This document shows, piece after piece, positions 36,700-42,930 of a DNA stretch of 64,000 nt. The translations under genes and the position numbers were made by a program. How positions within the stretch are numbered: position 1 is the stretch's first letter; every line of letters begins with the position of its first letter. The DNA comes from Calothrix sp. HK-06 (GTDB lineage Bacteria > Cyanobacteriota > Cyanobacteriia > Cyanobacteriales > Nostocaceae). The notes under the pieces are model-generated. The model did not search any database. It was not told the origin of the DNA and saw nothing but the letters and a program-made list of their open reading frames with translations. The stretch spans positions 33,096-97,095 of the forward strand of contig NZ_MRCD01000023.1 of assembly GCF_001904745.1 (NCBI RefSeq), in the 5' to 3' direction.

Positions 36700-37440
36700 C
36701 TATCCTTGCCAGTTCCACACAGCTTCTTTGCCAGTGAGTTCTGGTAGGTAGATTCCATCTAACTTATTAGGTCGAACATATTTAACTAGAAAGTCAACTT
36801 TCCATACACGTTCGGAACTTTTACCTGGACTTATTAATGTGTTTCTTTCAACCCGCCAAATTGCACCTTCAACAGGGTCAACGGCGCCATGTCCAGAAAC
36901 TTGAATTGCTTCTATAGCTTGTTCGATGGTGAAAGGATTTCCGATATGTAATAAACGTGGTTGAATAAAACCGTAATCTTTTATACGCTCGGTTACTTCT
37001 GCAAGAGGGCTTCTTTGCTTACCTTGCATAATGTCGAATGCAACAAAAGGCTCGTGTGGCAAGTTATATCTAGTACCATGAGCTTGTGCTAACCATTCGC
37101 CACATAATCGTTCACCATCTTTGAGAACAGCTAGGAACCTATCTTCTTGTTTGTGTACCCACTTGGCAAATAACCAATGCTGTTCAAAAGGAGATGTATC
37201 AGCTAAATATCCTGCACGTGTTAGAGAATAAATTTTGCCATCAATTCTGGCAATTCCCACATTTGAACCATCGAGCTTTTCTTGAACGATGACATTATCA
37301 TGTTTATCACGCACTTTCTCGGTGGAGATACGGTTTTGTCCTTCGTTGCACTTATAATCAGCAGGACCCATCCGAGAACCAGGCAAGTGTGGGATATGAC
37401 CGTAGTTTTTAGTGCCTAAAGGCTTTCGTTGTAATTCCAT
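36700..37440 (-). CDS. RNA ligase domain protein inside tRNA array
   Basis: A 246-aa nucleotidyltransferase of the RNA ligase type. Motif I EKLDGSN has the adenylated Lys at 55; motif III GEWLAQAHG (about 114-122); motif IIIa FVAFDIM; motif IV EGAIWR (191-196); motif V KVDFLVKYV (214-222). The Rnl2-like set is complete. Such enzymes join RNA 5'-phosphate and 3'-hydroxyl ends via an AMP intermediate. Placed between tRNA-Ala and tRNA-Arg units on the same strand, it is probably cotranscribed with them and could seal cut tRNAs; T4-type phages use RNA ligase to repair anticodon-nicked tRNA. No polynucleotide kinase domain is present. AGGAAAACC precedes the ATG at 37440. Confidence 0.85.
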   Translation of the reverse strand: MELQRKPLGTKNYGHIPHLPGSRMGPADYKCNEGQNRISTEKVRDKHDNVIVQEKLDGSNVGIARIDGKIYSLTRAGYLADTSPFEQHWLFAKWVHKQEDRFLAVLKDGERLCGEWLAQAHGTRYNLPHEPFVAFDIMQGKQRSPLAEVTERIKDYGFIQPRLLHIGNPFTIEQAIEAIQVSGHGAVDPVEGAIWRVERNTLISPGKSSERVWKVDFLVKYVRPNKLDGIYLPELTGKEAVWNWQG

Positions 37441-37475
37441 TCATTTTGGTTTTCCTCAAATATAGTATATGAAAG

Positions 37476-37548
37476 CAGGAGTAGTAGGACTTAAACCTAC
37501 AACCGTCCGGGTAGAAGCCGGATGCTCTATTCATTAAGCTATACTCCC
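37476..37548 (-). tRNA. tRNA-Arg(TCT)
   Basis: Acceptor GGGAGTA/TACTCCT (one G-T end pair); anticodon arm TCCGG-CTTCTAC-CCGGA; T arm GTAGG-TTTAAGT-CCTAC. Confidence 0.88.
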
Positions 37549-37552
37549 ACGA

Positions 37553-37623
37553 AGCGGATAACGAGCATCGAACTCGTACCAAGAGTTTGGAAGACTCACA
37601 TGCTGCCGTTACACCATATCCGC
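37553..37623 (-). tRNA. tRNA-Gly(TCC)
   Basis: Acceptor GCGGATA/TATCCGC; anticodon loop CTTCCAA with stem GAGT/ACTC and a mismatched end pair; T arm ACGAG-TTCGATG-CTCGT. Confidence 0.88.
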
Positions 37624-37627
37624 GTAT

Positions 37628-38587
37628 TTAGTAAAACTTTGAGTTAAATTCTTTAAATGTATCTTGTTGTTTGCTTGAGTCAAAAACTGAAAAAATCACG
37701 CTTTTAAATCTGCCCCAAAATAGATTATTCGGTAATAATAAATCAGCAAACATTTGGGCAACTATTGATGGTTCATTTCTAAATACACCACATCCCCAGG
37801 CGCCTAATACCAAAGCATCACAACCGTTATCAGCAGTTAAACTCAGTAATTTACTACCACGAACTCGAAGCACTTCAGGTATTTTATCAACATCCTGCGC
37901 TTGATTTCTTTTAACTTCCCCAGCATTCGGCGCCGGACTTGTAATAAAATCAACGAAGTAAGGCTGCTCTAATAACGTTCCCTCATCATCTTTAAAAACT
38001 GGACAATCAGGAGAATAAATCATTCTATCACTGTATAAAAGCGATTTATTACTGCGATGAAAATCATAGTATTCAGGGCACTTTAAAAGGGTTTGGTAAA
38101 GTCCGCTACTACGTGCTAAACTCTCTTCTTGTGCTTGGGCGCCTTTAAGAAACCCACCTCCAGGGTTTTTAGCAGAGGCAAAATTGAGAACACCAATTTT
38201 TTGATATTCTTGGCTTCTTGCGATACGTTCTGCTCCAATCAAAGTTGTTTCATTCCTTATTTCAAATTCAGTACTTGAAAATTGAGGAGCGGAAGAAAGA
38301 ACTTGTTGCTGAATATCTAAGAGATTATCAGGGCTGTAGCATTTTGTGTTACTTAAACAGGATGCTAGTTCTCGGCTAATATCTATTTGTTTACCATTCT
38401 CTAGAACATAATAACCAGCTTCAAGAATTGAAAGCGTATTTTGAGCTATTGCAGTTCGTTTCATGTTAACTGTGTAATATTTAGCTGACCACTCAGCCAG
38501 GTGGGACATCTCAAGGACTTTATGGTGCCTATAACCAAAACCCTGGATTTTATCGAGCTTTGTACTTTGATAAGTGAACTTTAACAA
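37628..38587 (-). CDS. TIGR02452/DUF2263 macrodomain protein (microbial PARG-like)
   Basis: 319 aa. The PARG signature NPGGGFLKGAQAQEES (GGG at 143-145, catalytic Glu pair in QEE at 153-155) is complete; other family motifs are TSPAPNAGE and LGAWGCGVFRN. Enzymes of this family remove ADP-ribose from targets or hydrolyse ADP-ribose derivatives. Family proteins usually begin near residue 42 here (MKRTAIAQNTLSILEAGYY, ATG at 38464); the extra N-terminus may be real or an artefact of an open frame. It lies between tRNA-Gly and a broken tRNA-Tyr unit, cooriented with the array and with the RNA ligase gene, hinting at RNA repair or reversal of ADP-ribosylation. Confidence 0.87.
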   Translation of the reverse strand: MLKFTYQSTKLDKIQGFGYRHHKVLEMSHLAEWSAKYYTVNMKRTAIAQNTLSILEAGYYVLENGKQIDISRELASCLSNTKCYSPDNLLDIQQQVLSSAPQFSSTEFEIRNETTLIGAERIARSQEYQKIGVLNFASAKNPGGGFLKGAQAQEESLARSSGLYQTLLKCPEYYDFHRSNKSLLYSDRMIYSPDCPVFKDDEGTLLEQPYFVDFITSPAPNAGEVKRNQAQDVDKIPEVLRVRGSKLLSLTADNGCDALVLGAWGCGVFRNEPSIVAQMFADLLLPNNLFWGRFKSVIFSVFDSSKQQDTFKEFNSKFY

Positions 38588-38644
38588 GTTAATCTTTAAG
38601 CGTTGAGGTTTGAGCTATGAGCGTTAACCGTTGAGCTTTAAAGT

Positions 38645-38712
38645 TACCAATGTAAGGTACGGCTTATCAGTCCGTGGCAGATTTACAGTCTGCAAATTCC
38701 ATAAATTGAGAG
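38645..38712 (-). pseudogene. tRNA-Tyr(GTA)-like remnant
   Basis: The anticodon arm GCAGA-CTGTAAA-TCTGC is perfect and matches tRNA-Tyr, and a Tyr-like long variable arm follows (CCACGGACTGATAAGCCGT). The acceptor ends do not pair and the T arm is lost. An intact tRNA-Tyr with the same loop lies at 40405-40486, so this is most likely a decayed duplicate. Confidence 0.6.
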
Positions 38713-38740
38713 ATTTTCAAGTGACCAGCATTTACCTATT

Positions 38741-39376
38741 CTAATCGGGAATTTCTATATTAGTTCTGGCATTACTGATTGAAAGTACTCTATCGACGCT
38801 TGATTTAAAATCTTCAATAAATTCTTGCCGACGCTCAATTTCTCTGGCTATATTAGTTGGGTCAAGCAGTTCTACACCCTCACGTGCCATAAAACTATCA
38901 GTTAAAGCTTGGTATTGCTCTGAATTAACAGCTTCATTTTTACCTAAAACTTCCAGCGCTAGCTTATCAAGTCTTTCTTTTACTTTTGCCTGTGCTTTCT
39001 CGTACTGGTTACGAGTTTGGTTGTAAGCTGACTGCATAGTAGCAAGAACTTTTTCATAGTAAGCAATGAAATTTTTCATTTCAATCGCTTCTGCTACGGT
39101 CATTTCTTGTCCTGCAACAGTAACGCGCGTTGAAGCATTGGCAAGTACAATTGCTCTTTTAATTAGTTGCCTGCGTTCCATAAGTGCATTCACTCTTTGT
39201 AAAGCTGCCCTTGCATTGACTTCGTACTCCTCTCTGGTTCTATAGCCAGTAGGAATTTTACCAACCTCGACAACTGTAATTAAGGCATCGTTTTGTAAAG
39301 CCGTAGTAGCTGAATCAATACGTTTTTGTAATAGTGTTAACTCTGCCAAAGCATCAGTCACCGTCATTACAGCCAT
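38741..39376 (-). CDS. Coiled-coil protein inside tRNA array, phage-like
   Basis: A 211-aa mostly helical protein. The first half (TDALAELTLLQKRIDSATTA, ALMERRQLIKRAIVLANAST) loosely resembles the DIP1984/septicolysin-like family found in phages and bacteria; the second half is a long coiled coil. No enzymatic motif. AAGGAGG lies 12 bases before the ATG, and the start lies inside a 52-aa upstream frame, so translation is probably coupled. A structural or phage-derived origin fits its position among tRNA genes but is inferred. Confidence 0.65.
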   Translation of the reverse strand: MAVMTVTDALAELTLLQKRIDSATTALQNDALITVVEVGKIPTGYRTREEYEVNARAALQRVNALMERRQLIKRAIVLANASTRVTVAGQEMTVAEAIEMKNFIAYYEKVLATMQSAYNQTRNQYEKAQAKVKERLDKLALEVLGKNEAVNSEQYQALTDSFMAREGVELLDPTNIAREIERRQEFIEDFKSSVDRVLSISNARTNIEIPD

Positions 39377-39512
39377 TGATTTTAAACACCTCCTTTATAA
39401 TTACCTTTAGAGGTTTGCAGTTTAACTGACGGCAAATGAAAGCCTTGGGACGATATTCGCTTATCCACTGCCGAATTTGGGCTTCTTTTGTCAAAATGTC
39501 ATCTCTTTTCAT
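39354..39512 (-). CDS. 52-aa ORF with strong ribosome site in the tRNA array
   Basis: ATG at 39512 directly after AAGGAGGT, an almost ideal ribosome site. The 52 residues contain QIRQWISEYRPKAFICRQL and CKP, resembling a short helix-turn-helix seen at the start of phage-type homing endonucleases or DNA-binding proteins; the rest of such a protein is missing. The 3' end overlaps the next gene by 23 bases in another frame. May be a truncated homing-element gene or a leader peptide for the coiled-coil gene. Confidence 0.5.
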   Translation of the reverse strand: MKRDDILTKEAQIRQWISEYRPKAFICRQLNCKPLKVIIKEVFKINGCNDGD

Positions 39513-39585
39513 ACCTCCTTTATTTATGAAACTTAGGTAAATGAAATCAGATTAGGCATACCACTTCATAAAGTGGAACACTCAG

Positions 39586-39663
39586 TACCCCTGACAGGAC
39601 TTGAACCTGCAGTCAATACACCGAGTCTAAATCGGCGATGTTTTCCAATTACATCACAGGGGT
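39586..39663 (-). tRNA. tRNA-Leu(TAG), short variable arm
   Basis: Acceptor ACCCCTG/CAGGGGT; D stem ATGT/ACAT; anticodon arm GCCGA-TTTAGAC-TCGGT; T arm GCAGG-TTCAAGT-CCTGT. The anticodon reads leucine CUA codons, but the variable region is about 9 nt, shorter than in normal tRNA-Leu. Confidence 0.8.
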
Positions 39664-39667
39664 AAAA

Positions 39668-39740
39668 TCGGGATGGCTGGATTCCAACCAGCGACTCCTT
39701 TGTCCCAAACAAAGGCTTCTGGGCACTGAATTACATCCCG
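39668..39740 (-). tRNA. tRNA-Pro(TGG)
   Basis: Acceptor CGGGATG/CATCCCG; anticodon arm CTTTG-TTTGGGA-CAAAG; T arm GCTGG-TTGGAAT-CCAGC (T loop TTGGAAT instead of TTCRANY). Confidence 0.85.
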
Positions 39741-39744
39741 TTTA

Positions 39745-39819
39745 TGCTCCTGACTGGGTTTGAACCAGTACTACGTAGTGTTTAAAACTACTGCCTTCTT
39801 CCAATTGGGCTACAGGAGC
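39745..39819 (-). tRNA. tRNA with TAA (Leu) anticodon, class I shape
   Basis: Acceptor GCTCCTG/CAGGAGC; D stem GCCC/AGGC; anticodon arm GTAGT-TTTAAAC-ACTAC; T arm ACTGG-TTCAAAC-CCAGT; 75 nt. All stems pair well, yet the variable loop is only 5 nt (GTAGT), unlike any standard tRNA-Leu, which is class II. No intron, unlike the usual cyanobacterial tRNA-Leu(UAA). Confidence 0.78.
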
Positions 39820-39832
39820 GTATGTAAATTGA

Positions 39833-39905
39833 CTGCCCTGCCTGGGTTTGAACCAGGACTCTTCCGGGTCAAAACCGGAGATGTTGCCAATTACACCACA
39901 GGGCA
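39833..39905 (-). tRNA. tRNA-Gln(TTG)
   Basis: Acceptor TGCCCTG/CAGGGCA with G73; anticodon arm TCCGG-TTTTGAC-CCGGA; T arm CCTGG-TTCAAAC-CCAGG. Confidence 0.9.
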
Positions 39906-39911
39906 ATAAAG

Positions 39912-39983
39912 CTGCCTCGACAGGTATCGAACCTGCAACCCTCGCGTTAACAGCGCGCCGCTCTGCCATTGAGCTACGAGGCA
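39912..39983 (-). tRNA. tRNA-Asn(GTT)
   Basis: Acceptor TGCCTCG/CGAGGCA with G73; anticodon loop CTGTTAA on a CGCG/CGCG stem; T arm GCAGG-TTCGATA-CCTGT. Confidence 0.9.
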
Positions 39984-39989
39984 ACGAAG

Positions 39990-40063
39990 CCCCCCAAGTC
40001 AGAATCGAACTGACGACCTTCTGTGCTTCAAACAGACGCTACTACCATCTGAGCTATCGGGGG
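39990..40063 (-). tRNA. tRNA-Phe(GAA)
   Basis: Acceptor CCCCCGA/TTGGGGG; anticodon arm TCTGT-TTGAAGC-ACAGA; T arm GTCAG-TTCGATT-CTGAC. Discriminator reads G rather than the usual A. Confidence 0.87.
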
Positions 40064-40070
40064 ATAATTG

Positions 40071-40142
40071 AGGAGAGATGGGAATTACTGCCGTGGACTG
40101 GTTTAATTTAAATCGTCGAATCAGCCACTCTACCACCCCTCC
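40071..40142 (-). pseudogene. Degenerate tRNA-like unit
   Basis: Ends GGAGGGG and ATCTCTCC can pair in part, and the D-arm-like GGTAGAGTGGC is recognisable. The anticodon region (GATTTAAATTAAACC) forms no proper stem and the T loop is absent. Spacing fits a decayed tRNA between Phe and Arg units. Confidence 0.45.
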
Positions 40143-40149
40143 TATGTAA

Positions 40150-40223
40150 TGAGCGCGCAAGGACTCAAACCTTGACTCTTCAGTTTCGTAGACTGACGTG
40201 TTATTCAGTTACACTACGCACTC
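40150..40223 (-). tRNA. tRNA-Arg(ACG)
   Basis: Acceptor GAGTGCG/CGCGCTC; anticodon arm TCAGT-CTACGAA-ACTGA; T arm CAAGG-TTTGAGT-CCTTG. Confidence 0.9.
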
Positions 40224-40242
40224 ATAGGATTTTGGATTGTTA

Positions 40243-40297
40243 GGGCGGGTTTACAGATATCTTGAAAGAATTGGAAATCTTGGTTAACCCGCCCTTA
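40243..40297. repeat. AGGGCGGGTT/AACCCGCCCT inverted repeat
   Basis: Two arms (AGGGCGGGTTTACAGATATC and GGTTAACCCGCCCTTA) surround an AT-rich loop between tRNA-Arg and tRNA-Ser. A related element with the same arms lies at 36639-36703 next to the RNA ligase gene and a third at about 20932-20993. Dispersed repeat; could terminate or process the array transcript. Confidence 0.6.
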
Positions 40298-40313
40298 CAC
40301 GTGGGCATTGATT

Positions 40314-40400
40314 AGGAGAGAGAGGGGATCGAACCCTCGGTAGATATTGCTACCTACTTCCTCTTAGCAGGAGGATGCTTTACCACTCAGCCACCTCTCC
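40314..40400 (-). tRNA. tRNA-Ser(GCT)
   Basis: Acceptor GGAGAGG/TCTCTCC; anticodon arm TCCTC-CTGCTAA-GAGGA; long variable arm GTAGGTAGCAATATCTAC; T arm GAGGG-TTCGATC-CCCTC. Confidence 0.9.
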
Positions 40401-40404
40401 ACAG

Positions 40405-40486
40405 TAGGTCGGGCAAGATTTGAACTTGCAACGCTTTTCGCGGCTGTTTTACAGACAGTTGCCTACGCCAATAGGCGGGCCGACCC
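40405..40486 (-). tRNA. tRNA-Tyr(GTA)
   Basis: Acceptor GGGTCGG/CCGACCT; anticodon loop CTGTAAA on a CTGT/ACAG stem; long variable arm (CGCGAAAAGCG); T arm GCAAG-TTCAAAT-CTTGC. Confidence 0.9.
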
Positions 40487-40499
40487 ATGAAAGACATTA

Positions 40500-40572
40500 A
40501 GTGTAGATGGGACTTGAACCCACTATTCACATGCTTGAAAGGCATGTCGCTTGACCACTTCGCGTTCTACAC
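40500..40572 (-). tRNA. tRNA-Glu(TTC), array type
   Basis: Acceptor GTGTAGA/TCTACAC; anticodon arm ACATGC-CTTTCAA-GCATGT; T arm GTGGG-TTCAAGT-CCCAT. Position 8 is A rather than T. Very different in sequence from the standard tRNA-Glu(TTC) at 47800-47872. Confidence 0.85.
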
Positions 40573-40576
40573 CATG

Positions 40577-40632
40577 TTTTAAAATGTCTACTAAATGCCT
40601 ACTAAATGTTTACTAAATGTCTACTAAATGCT
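40577..40632. repeat. 11-bp tandem repeat TCTACTAAATG
   Basis: Four to five imperfect copies of (T/C)CTACTAAATG follow one another with an 11-bp period between tRNA-Glu and tRNA-Trp. It belongs to the heptamer-to-decamer type short tandem repeats common in heterocystous cyanobacteria. No gene lies in it. Confidence 0.7.
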
Positions 40633-40678
40633 TGTTTAAAAAGTCGTTTTGTCTTCTTTTACAAAGCACATAGTAGAA

Positions 40679-40752
40679 CGCAGCGACAAGGATTTGAACC
40701 TTGATTCTTCGGTTTTGGAGACCGACGTGTTAGCCAGTTACACCATCGCTGC
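40679..40752 (-). tRNA. tRNA-Trp(CCA)
   Basis: Acceptor GCAGCGA/TCGCTGC with G73; anticodon arm TCGGT-CTCCAAA-ACCGA; T arm CAAGG-TTCAAAT-CCTTG. Confidence 0.92.
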
Positions 40753-40758
40753 ATTTGG

Positions 40759-40831
40759 TAGCAGTGGCAGGACTCAAACCTGCATTAAACCACTTATGAG
40801 ATGGCTACCTTATCAATTAGGTTACACTGCC
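40759..40831 (-). tRNA. tRNA-Met or Ile2 (CAT)
   Basis: Acceptor GGCAGTG/CACTGCT; anticodon arm GCCAT-CTCATAA-GTGGT; T arm GCAGG-TTTGAGT-CCTGC. Not an initiator (no three G-C pairs in the anticodon stem). Elongator Met and lysidine-modified Ile cannot be told apart by eye. Confidence 0.82.
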
Positions 40832-40842
40832 ACAATTTTCCA

Positions 40843-40914
40843 AGGCTGAGGTGAGAATCGAACTCACGCTAACCGATTTTGCAGATCGGCGCCTTCCCAC
40901 TTGGCTACTCAGCC
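40843..40914 (-). tRNA. tRNA-Cys(GCA)
   Basis: Acceptor GGCTGAG/CTCAGCC with T73 (the Cys discriminator); anticodon arm CCGAT-CTGCAAA-ATCGG; T arm GTGAG-TTCGATT-CTCAC. Confidence 0.92.
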
Positions 40915-40921
40915 ATTTGTT

Positions 40922-40992
40922 TGAGAGCAGTGGGTTTTGAACCCACGACCTCCGCCTTAAGGGCGGCGCTCTACCAACTGAGCTATACTCTC
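40922..40992 (-). tRNA. tRNA with contracted anticodon arm, identity undetermined
   Basis: Acceptor GAGAGTA/TGCTCTC, D arm GCTCAGTTGGTAGAGC and T arm GTGGG-TTCAAAA-CCCAC are canonical, but the anticodon arm is only 15 nt (CCGCC-CTTAA-GGCGG) instead of 17. If folded as a 4-bp stem with a 7-nt loop CCTTAAG, the anticodon would be TTA, complementary to the stop codon UAA, with C at 33. If folded as 5 bp, the loop is 5 nt. Confidence 0.7.
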
Positions 40993-40996
40993 ATTA

Positions 40997-41069
40997 CCAG
41001 AATGACCAGACTCGAACTGGCACCTTCTCCGCAGACAACGGAACGCTCTAACCATTAAGCTACATTCCG
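40997..41069 (-). tRNA. tRNA-Asp(GTC), first unit of array
   Basis: Acceptor CGGAATG/CATTCTG; anticodon arm TTCCG-TTGTCTG-CGGAG; T arm GCCAG-TTCGAGT-CTGGT. It is the promoter-proximal tRNA of the minus-strand array. Confidence 0.9.
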
Positions 41070-41256
41070 AAAATTTGTAAGGGCGGATTAATGAAACATA
41101 AAACACAGTTTTAAGATATCTATAAACCAACCCTACAAGTACAATAAATTGTGGTGAACTTGCCCATTTAATATTCGTTTTATTCAGTTTTCAAGGTTCA
41201 GCAAAACTATTTTTACCTAGTTTTAAACTATTAGATGAAATAAGTATTGGAAACTT

Positions 41257-41451
41257 TTAAGAAAACATCCGACGCTCGTAGAAGTAAACCCGTTGCGCGT
41301 TGCGAATATATTCTTTTGTTTGGTTTTGTGCAAACTGTGAACTTTTATAAGTTCTTGCCTCGGTTTCAGATGGTTTGGAATTACGAGGCTTTCGTTTGTC
41401 TGGAGACACTGGTTTTGTCCACCGCGCGTGTGCTACTTGAATGTAGAACAT
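41257..41451 (-). CDS. 64-aa basic protein upstream of tRNA array
   Basis: ATG at 41451 with AAAGGAGGGAAAGC in front, a strong ribosome site rare in this window. The 64 residues are basic and hydrophilic (KPVSPDKRKPRNSKPSETEA, then NQTKEYIRNAQRVYFYERR) with no recognised family. It lies about 190 bp upstream of tRNA-Asp on the same strand and may be the first gene of the array transcript. A nucleic acid binding role is possible given the charge but unproven. Confidence 0.55.
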   Translation of the reverse strand: MFYIQVAHARWTKPVSPDKRKPRNSKPSETEARTYKSSQFAQNQTKEYIRNAQRVYFYERRMFS

Positions 41452-41651
41452 TTGCTTTCCCTCCTTTGAGGCGTTGTCTTTTGCCTCACTACATAAATAC
41501 TACAGCAATACTACAAAAGGTGTCAAGGGGTTTTGGAAAAATTTTTTTAAATTGTTTGAAAAGCTTGCGGGAGTTGGATTTGGGTCATGTATTATGTCTG
41601 TAGGCTGAGTAACTTGATTTATGATTGACGCCAGTAAAAGCGAGGAGTGGC

Positions 41652-42485
41652 ATGAAAGGTCTGTTTATGCGAAAGGGTAAAAATGTTGGGATTGGTTGGG
41701 GTTTAATTAGTATATGTATTTGTATTACGGCGTGTAGTGGTAACTCAAAAATAGAGTCCTCTAACAAACAGGCGCCCCAAACTAAAGTTTTAGCAGCGAA
41801 CACTACAGCAAATCCGGCGCCATCACCCAAACCGCAAAATCTAAGTTTTTCTGCTCCTGCTCAACTCCAGGGAAAAACAGTATATAAATCAGAAGTTCCT
41901 AATAACGAAAAAGTCATAGCTTTGACATTTGATGATGGACCTTGGAAAGAAACCACGCAGCAAATGCTAGATATACTCAAGCAAAACAATATAAAAGGTA
42001 CTTTTTTTTGGGTAGGAACATCAATTCAAGAAAACCCAGAAATGGCTAAAAGGGTTGTGGCAGATGGACATGCTATTGGCAACCACACATGGCACCATTG
42101 GTATAAACAAATGGATACAGCCACAGCAAAAACCGAAATCGACAAAACCGCAGATTTAATCTACAAAACCACAGGCGCCAAAACCACATTATTTCGTCCA
42201 CCAGGTGGTTATTTAAATAACGGATTAGTAGCTTACGCCAAAAGCCAAAATTACACTGTAGTAATGTGGTCACAAACCTCCGCTGATACCGACCCTAAAG
42301 CCAAATATGAAGTTTTTGTAAAGAATGTACTTCGAGATGCCAAACCAGGTTCCATTGTGCTTATGCATGATGGAGGAGGTGACAGGCGCCGGACAGTACA
42401 AGCGTTGCCAAAAATTATTAGCGGGTTAAAAGAAAAAGGCTATAGGTTTGTTACCGTTCCAGAAATTTTAGAAATGAATAAATAA
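41652..42485 (+). CDS. Polysaccharide deacetylase (NodB-type) lipoprotein
   Basis: About 277 aa. Lipoprotein signal ISICICITACSG with Cys near 24. The NodB domain has LTFDDGPWKETTQQMLDIL (metal-binding Asp pair), GHAIGNHTWHH (two metal His), LFRPPGGYLNN and LMHDGGGDRR. These enzymes remove N-acetyl groups from peptidoglycan or polysaccharide outside the cytosol. The frame extends back to a TTG at 41625, but the ATG at 41652 has GAGGAG five bases before. A hairpin at 42498-42521 follows. Confidence 0.92.
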   Translation: MKGLFMRKGKNVGIGWGLISICICITACSGNSKIESSNKQAPQTKVLAANTTANPAPSPKPQNLSFSAPAQLQGKTVYKSEVPNNEKVIALTFDDGPWKETTQQMLDILKQNNIKGTFFWVGTSIQENPEMAKRVVADGHAIGNHTWHHWYKQMDTATAKTEIDKTADLIYKTTGAKTTLFRPPGGYLNNGLVAYAKSQNYTVVMWSQTSADTDPKAKYEVFVKNVLRDAKPGSIVLMHDGGGDRRRTVQALPKIISGLKEKGYRFVTVPEILEMNK

Positions 42486-42497
42486 GTTAGGAGTTTC

Positions 42498-42521
42498 GTA
42501 AGGTGGGCACTGCCCACCGTA
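42498..42521. terminator. Hairpin CGTAAGGTGGGC/GCCCACCGTAC
   Basis: Inverted repeat between the convergent deacetylase gene and the 42528 gene; same core as 21047-21070. Confidence 0.6.
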
Positions 42522-42527
42522 CAACTC

Positions 42528-42914
42528 TTAACTTTTAACTTGTTGGCATATTTGAGCTTCTTGCCAGAGTTTGTGCAAAAAGAACTCGATGCGGTCGCTA
42601 ATTGTGGTTACAAAAATCCCTGTTGCTTCGTCGCAAGTGCTGGACATCCATGAACCGCGTAGCGTGACTTCTAAATATTCCGCGTCGCAAACACAGACGG
42701 TGATGATTTCTTTGTCGCTGCATTTGGTTTGAGCTTTTAGCACCTCTACTCCCGGTAAATCAACAGGAAGCAAAAATGATGCGGTGCTGGGTTCGACGCA
42801 GAGGCTTTGACCCGCGCGAAGTGATAAAAGCACGCGCGTTTGTATCCAGTCCTCAATAGACTGATTTATACATTCAAGGTGAAAGCCAGTTTCCGTGTAC
42901 GTTAATTTCAGCAT
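42528..42914 (-). CDS. Cyanobacterial hypothetical protein
   Basis: 128 aa from the ATG at 42914 (MLKLTYTETGFHLE); the frame opens further at 42974 but the extension would overlap the HNH gene. Compact beta-rich sequence with several Cys (CVCDAEYLEVTLRGSW) and an acidic C-terminal helix ending in EAQICQQVKS. No family recognised with confidence. It follows the HNH nuclease gene by a few bases and is probably cotranscribed with it. Confidence 0.7.
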   Translation of the reverse strand: MLKLTYTETGFHLECINQSIEDWIQTRVLLSLRAGQSLCVEPSTASFLLPVDLPGVEVLKAQTKCSDKEIITVCVCDAEYLEVTLRGSWMSSTCDEATGIFVTTISDRIEFFLHKLWQEAQICQQVKS

Positions 42915-42930
42915 TATCCATGCGCTCCCG

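Noticed and set aside
38645..38712. Functional second tRNA-Tyr
   Set aside because: Only the anticodon arm and variable arm are intact; acceptor ends do not pair and the T arm is missing.
40577..40632. Possible CRISPR-like array
   Set aside because: Repeat unit is 11 bp with no spacers; a short tandem repeat. No CRISPR array or cas gene was seen anywhere in the window.
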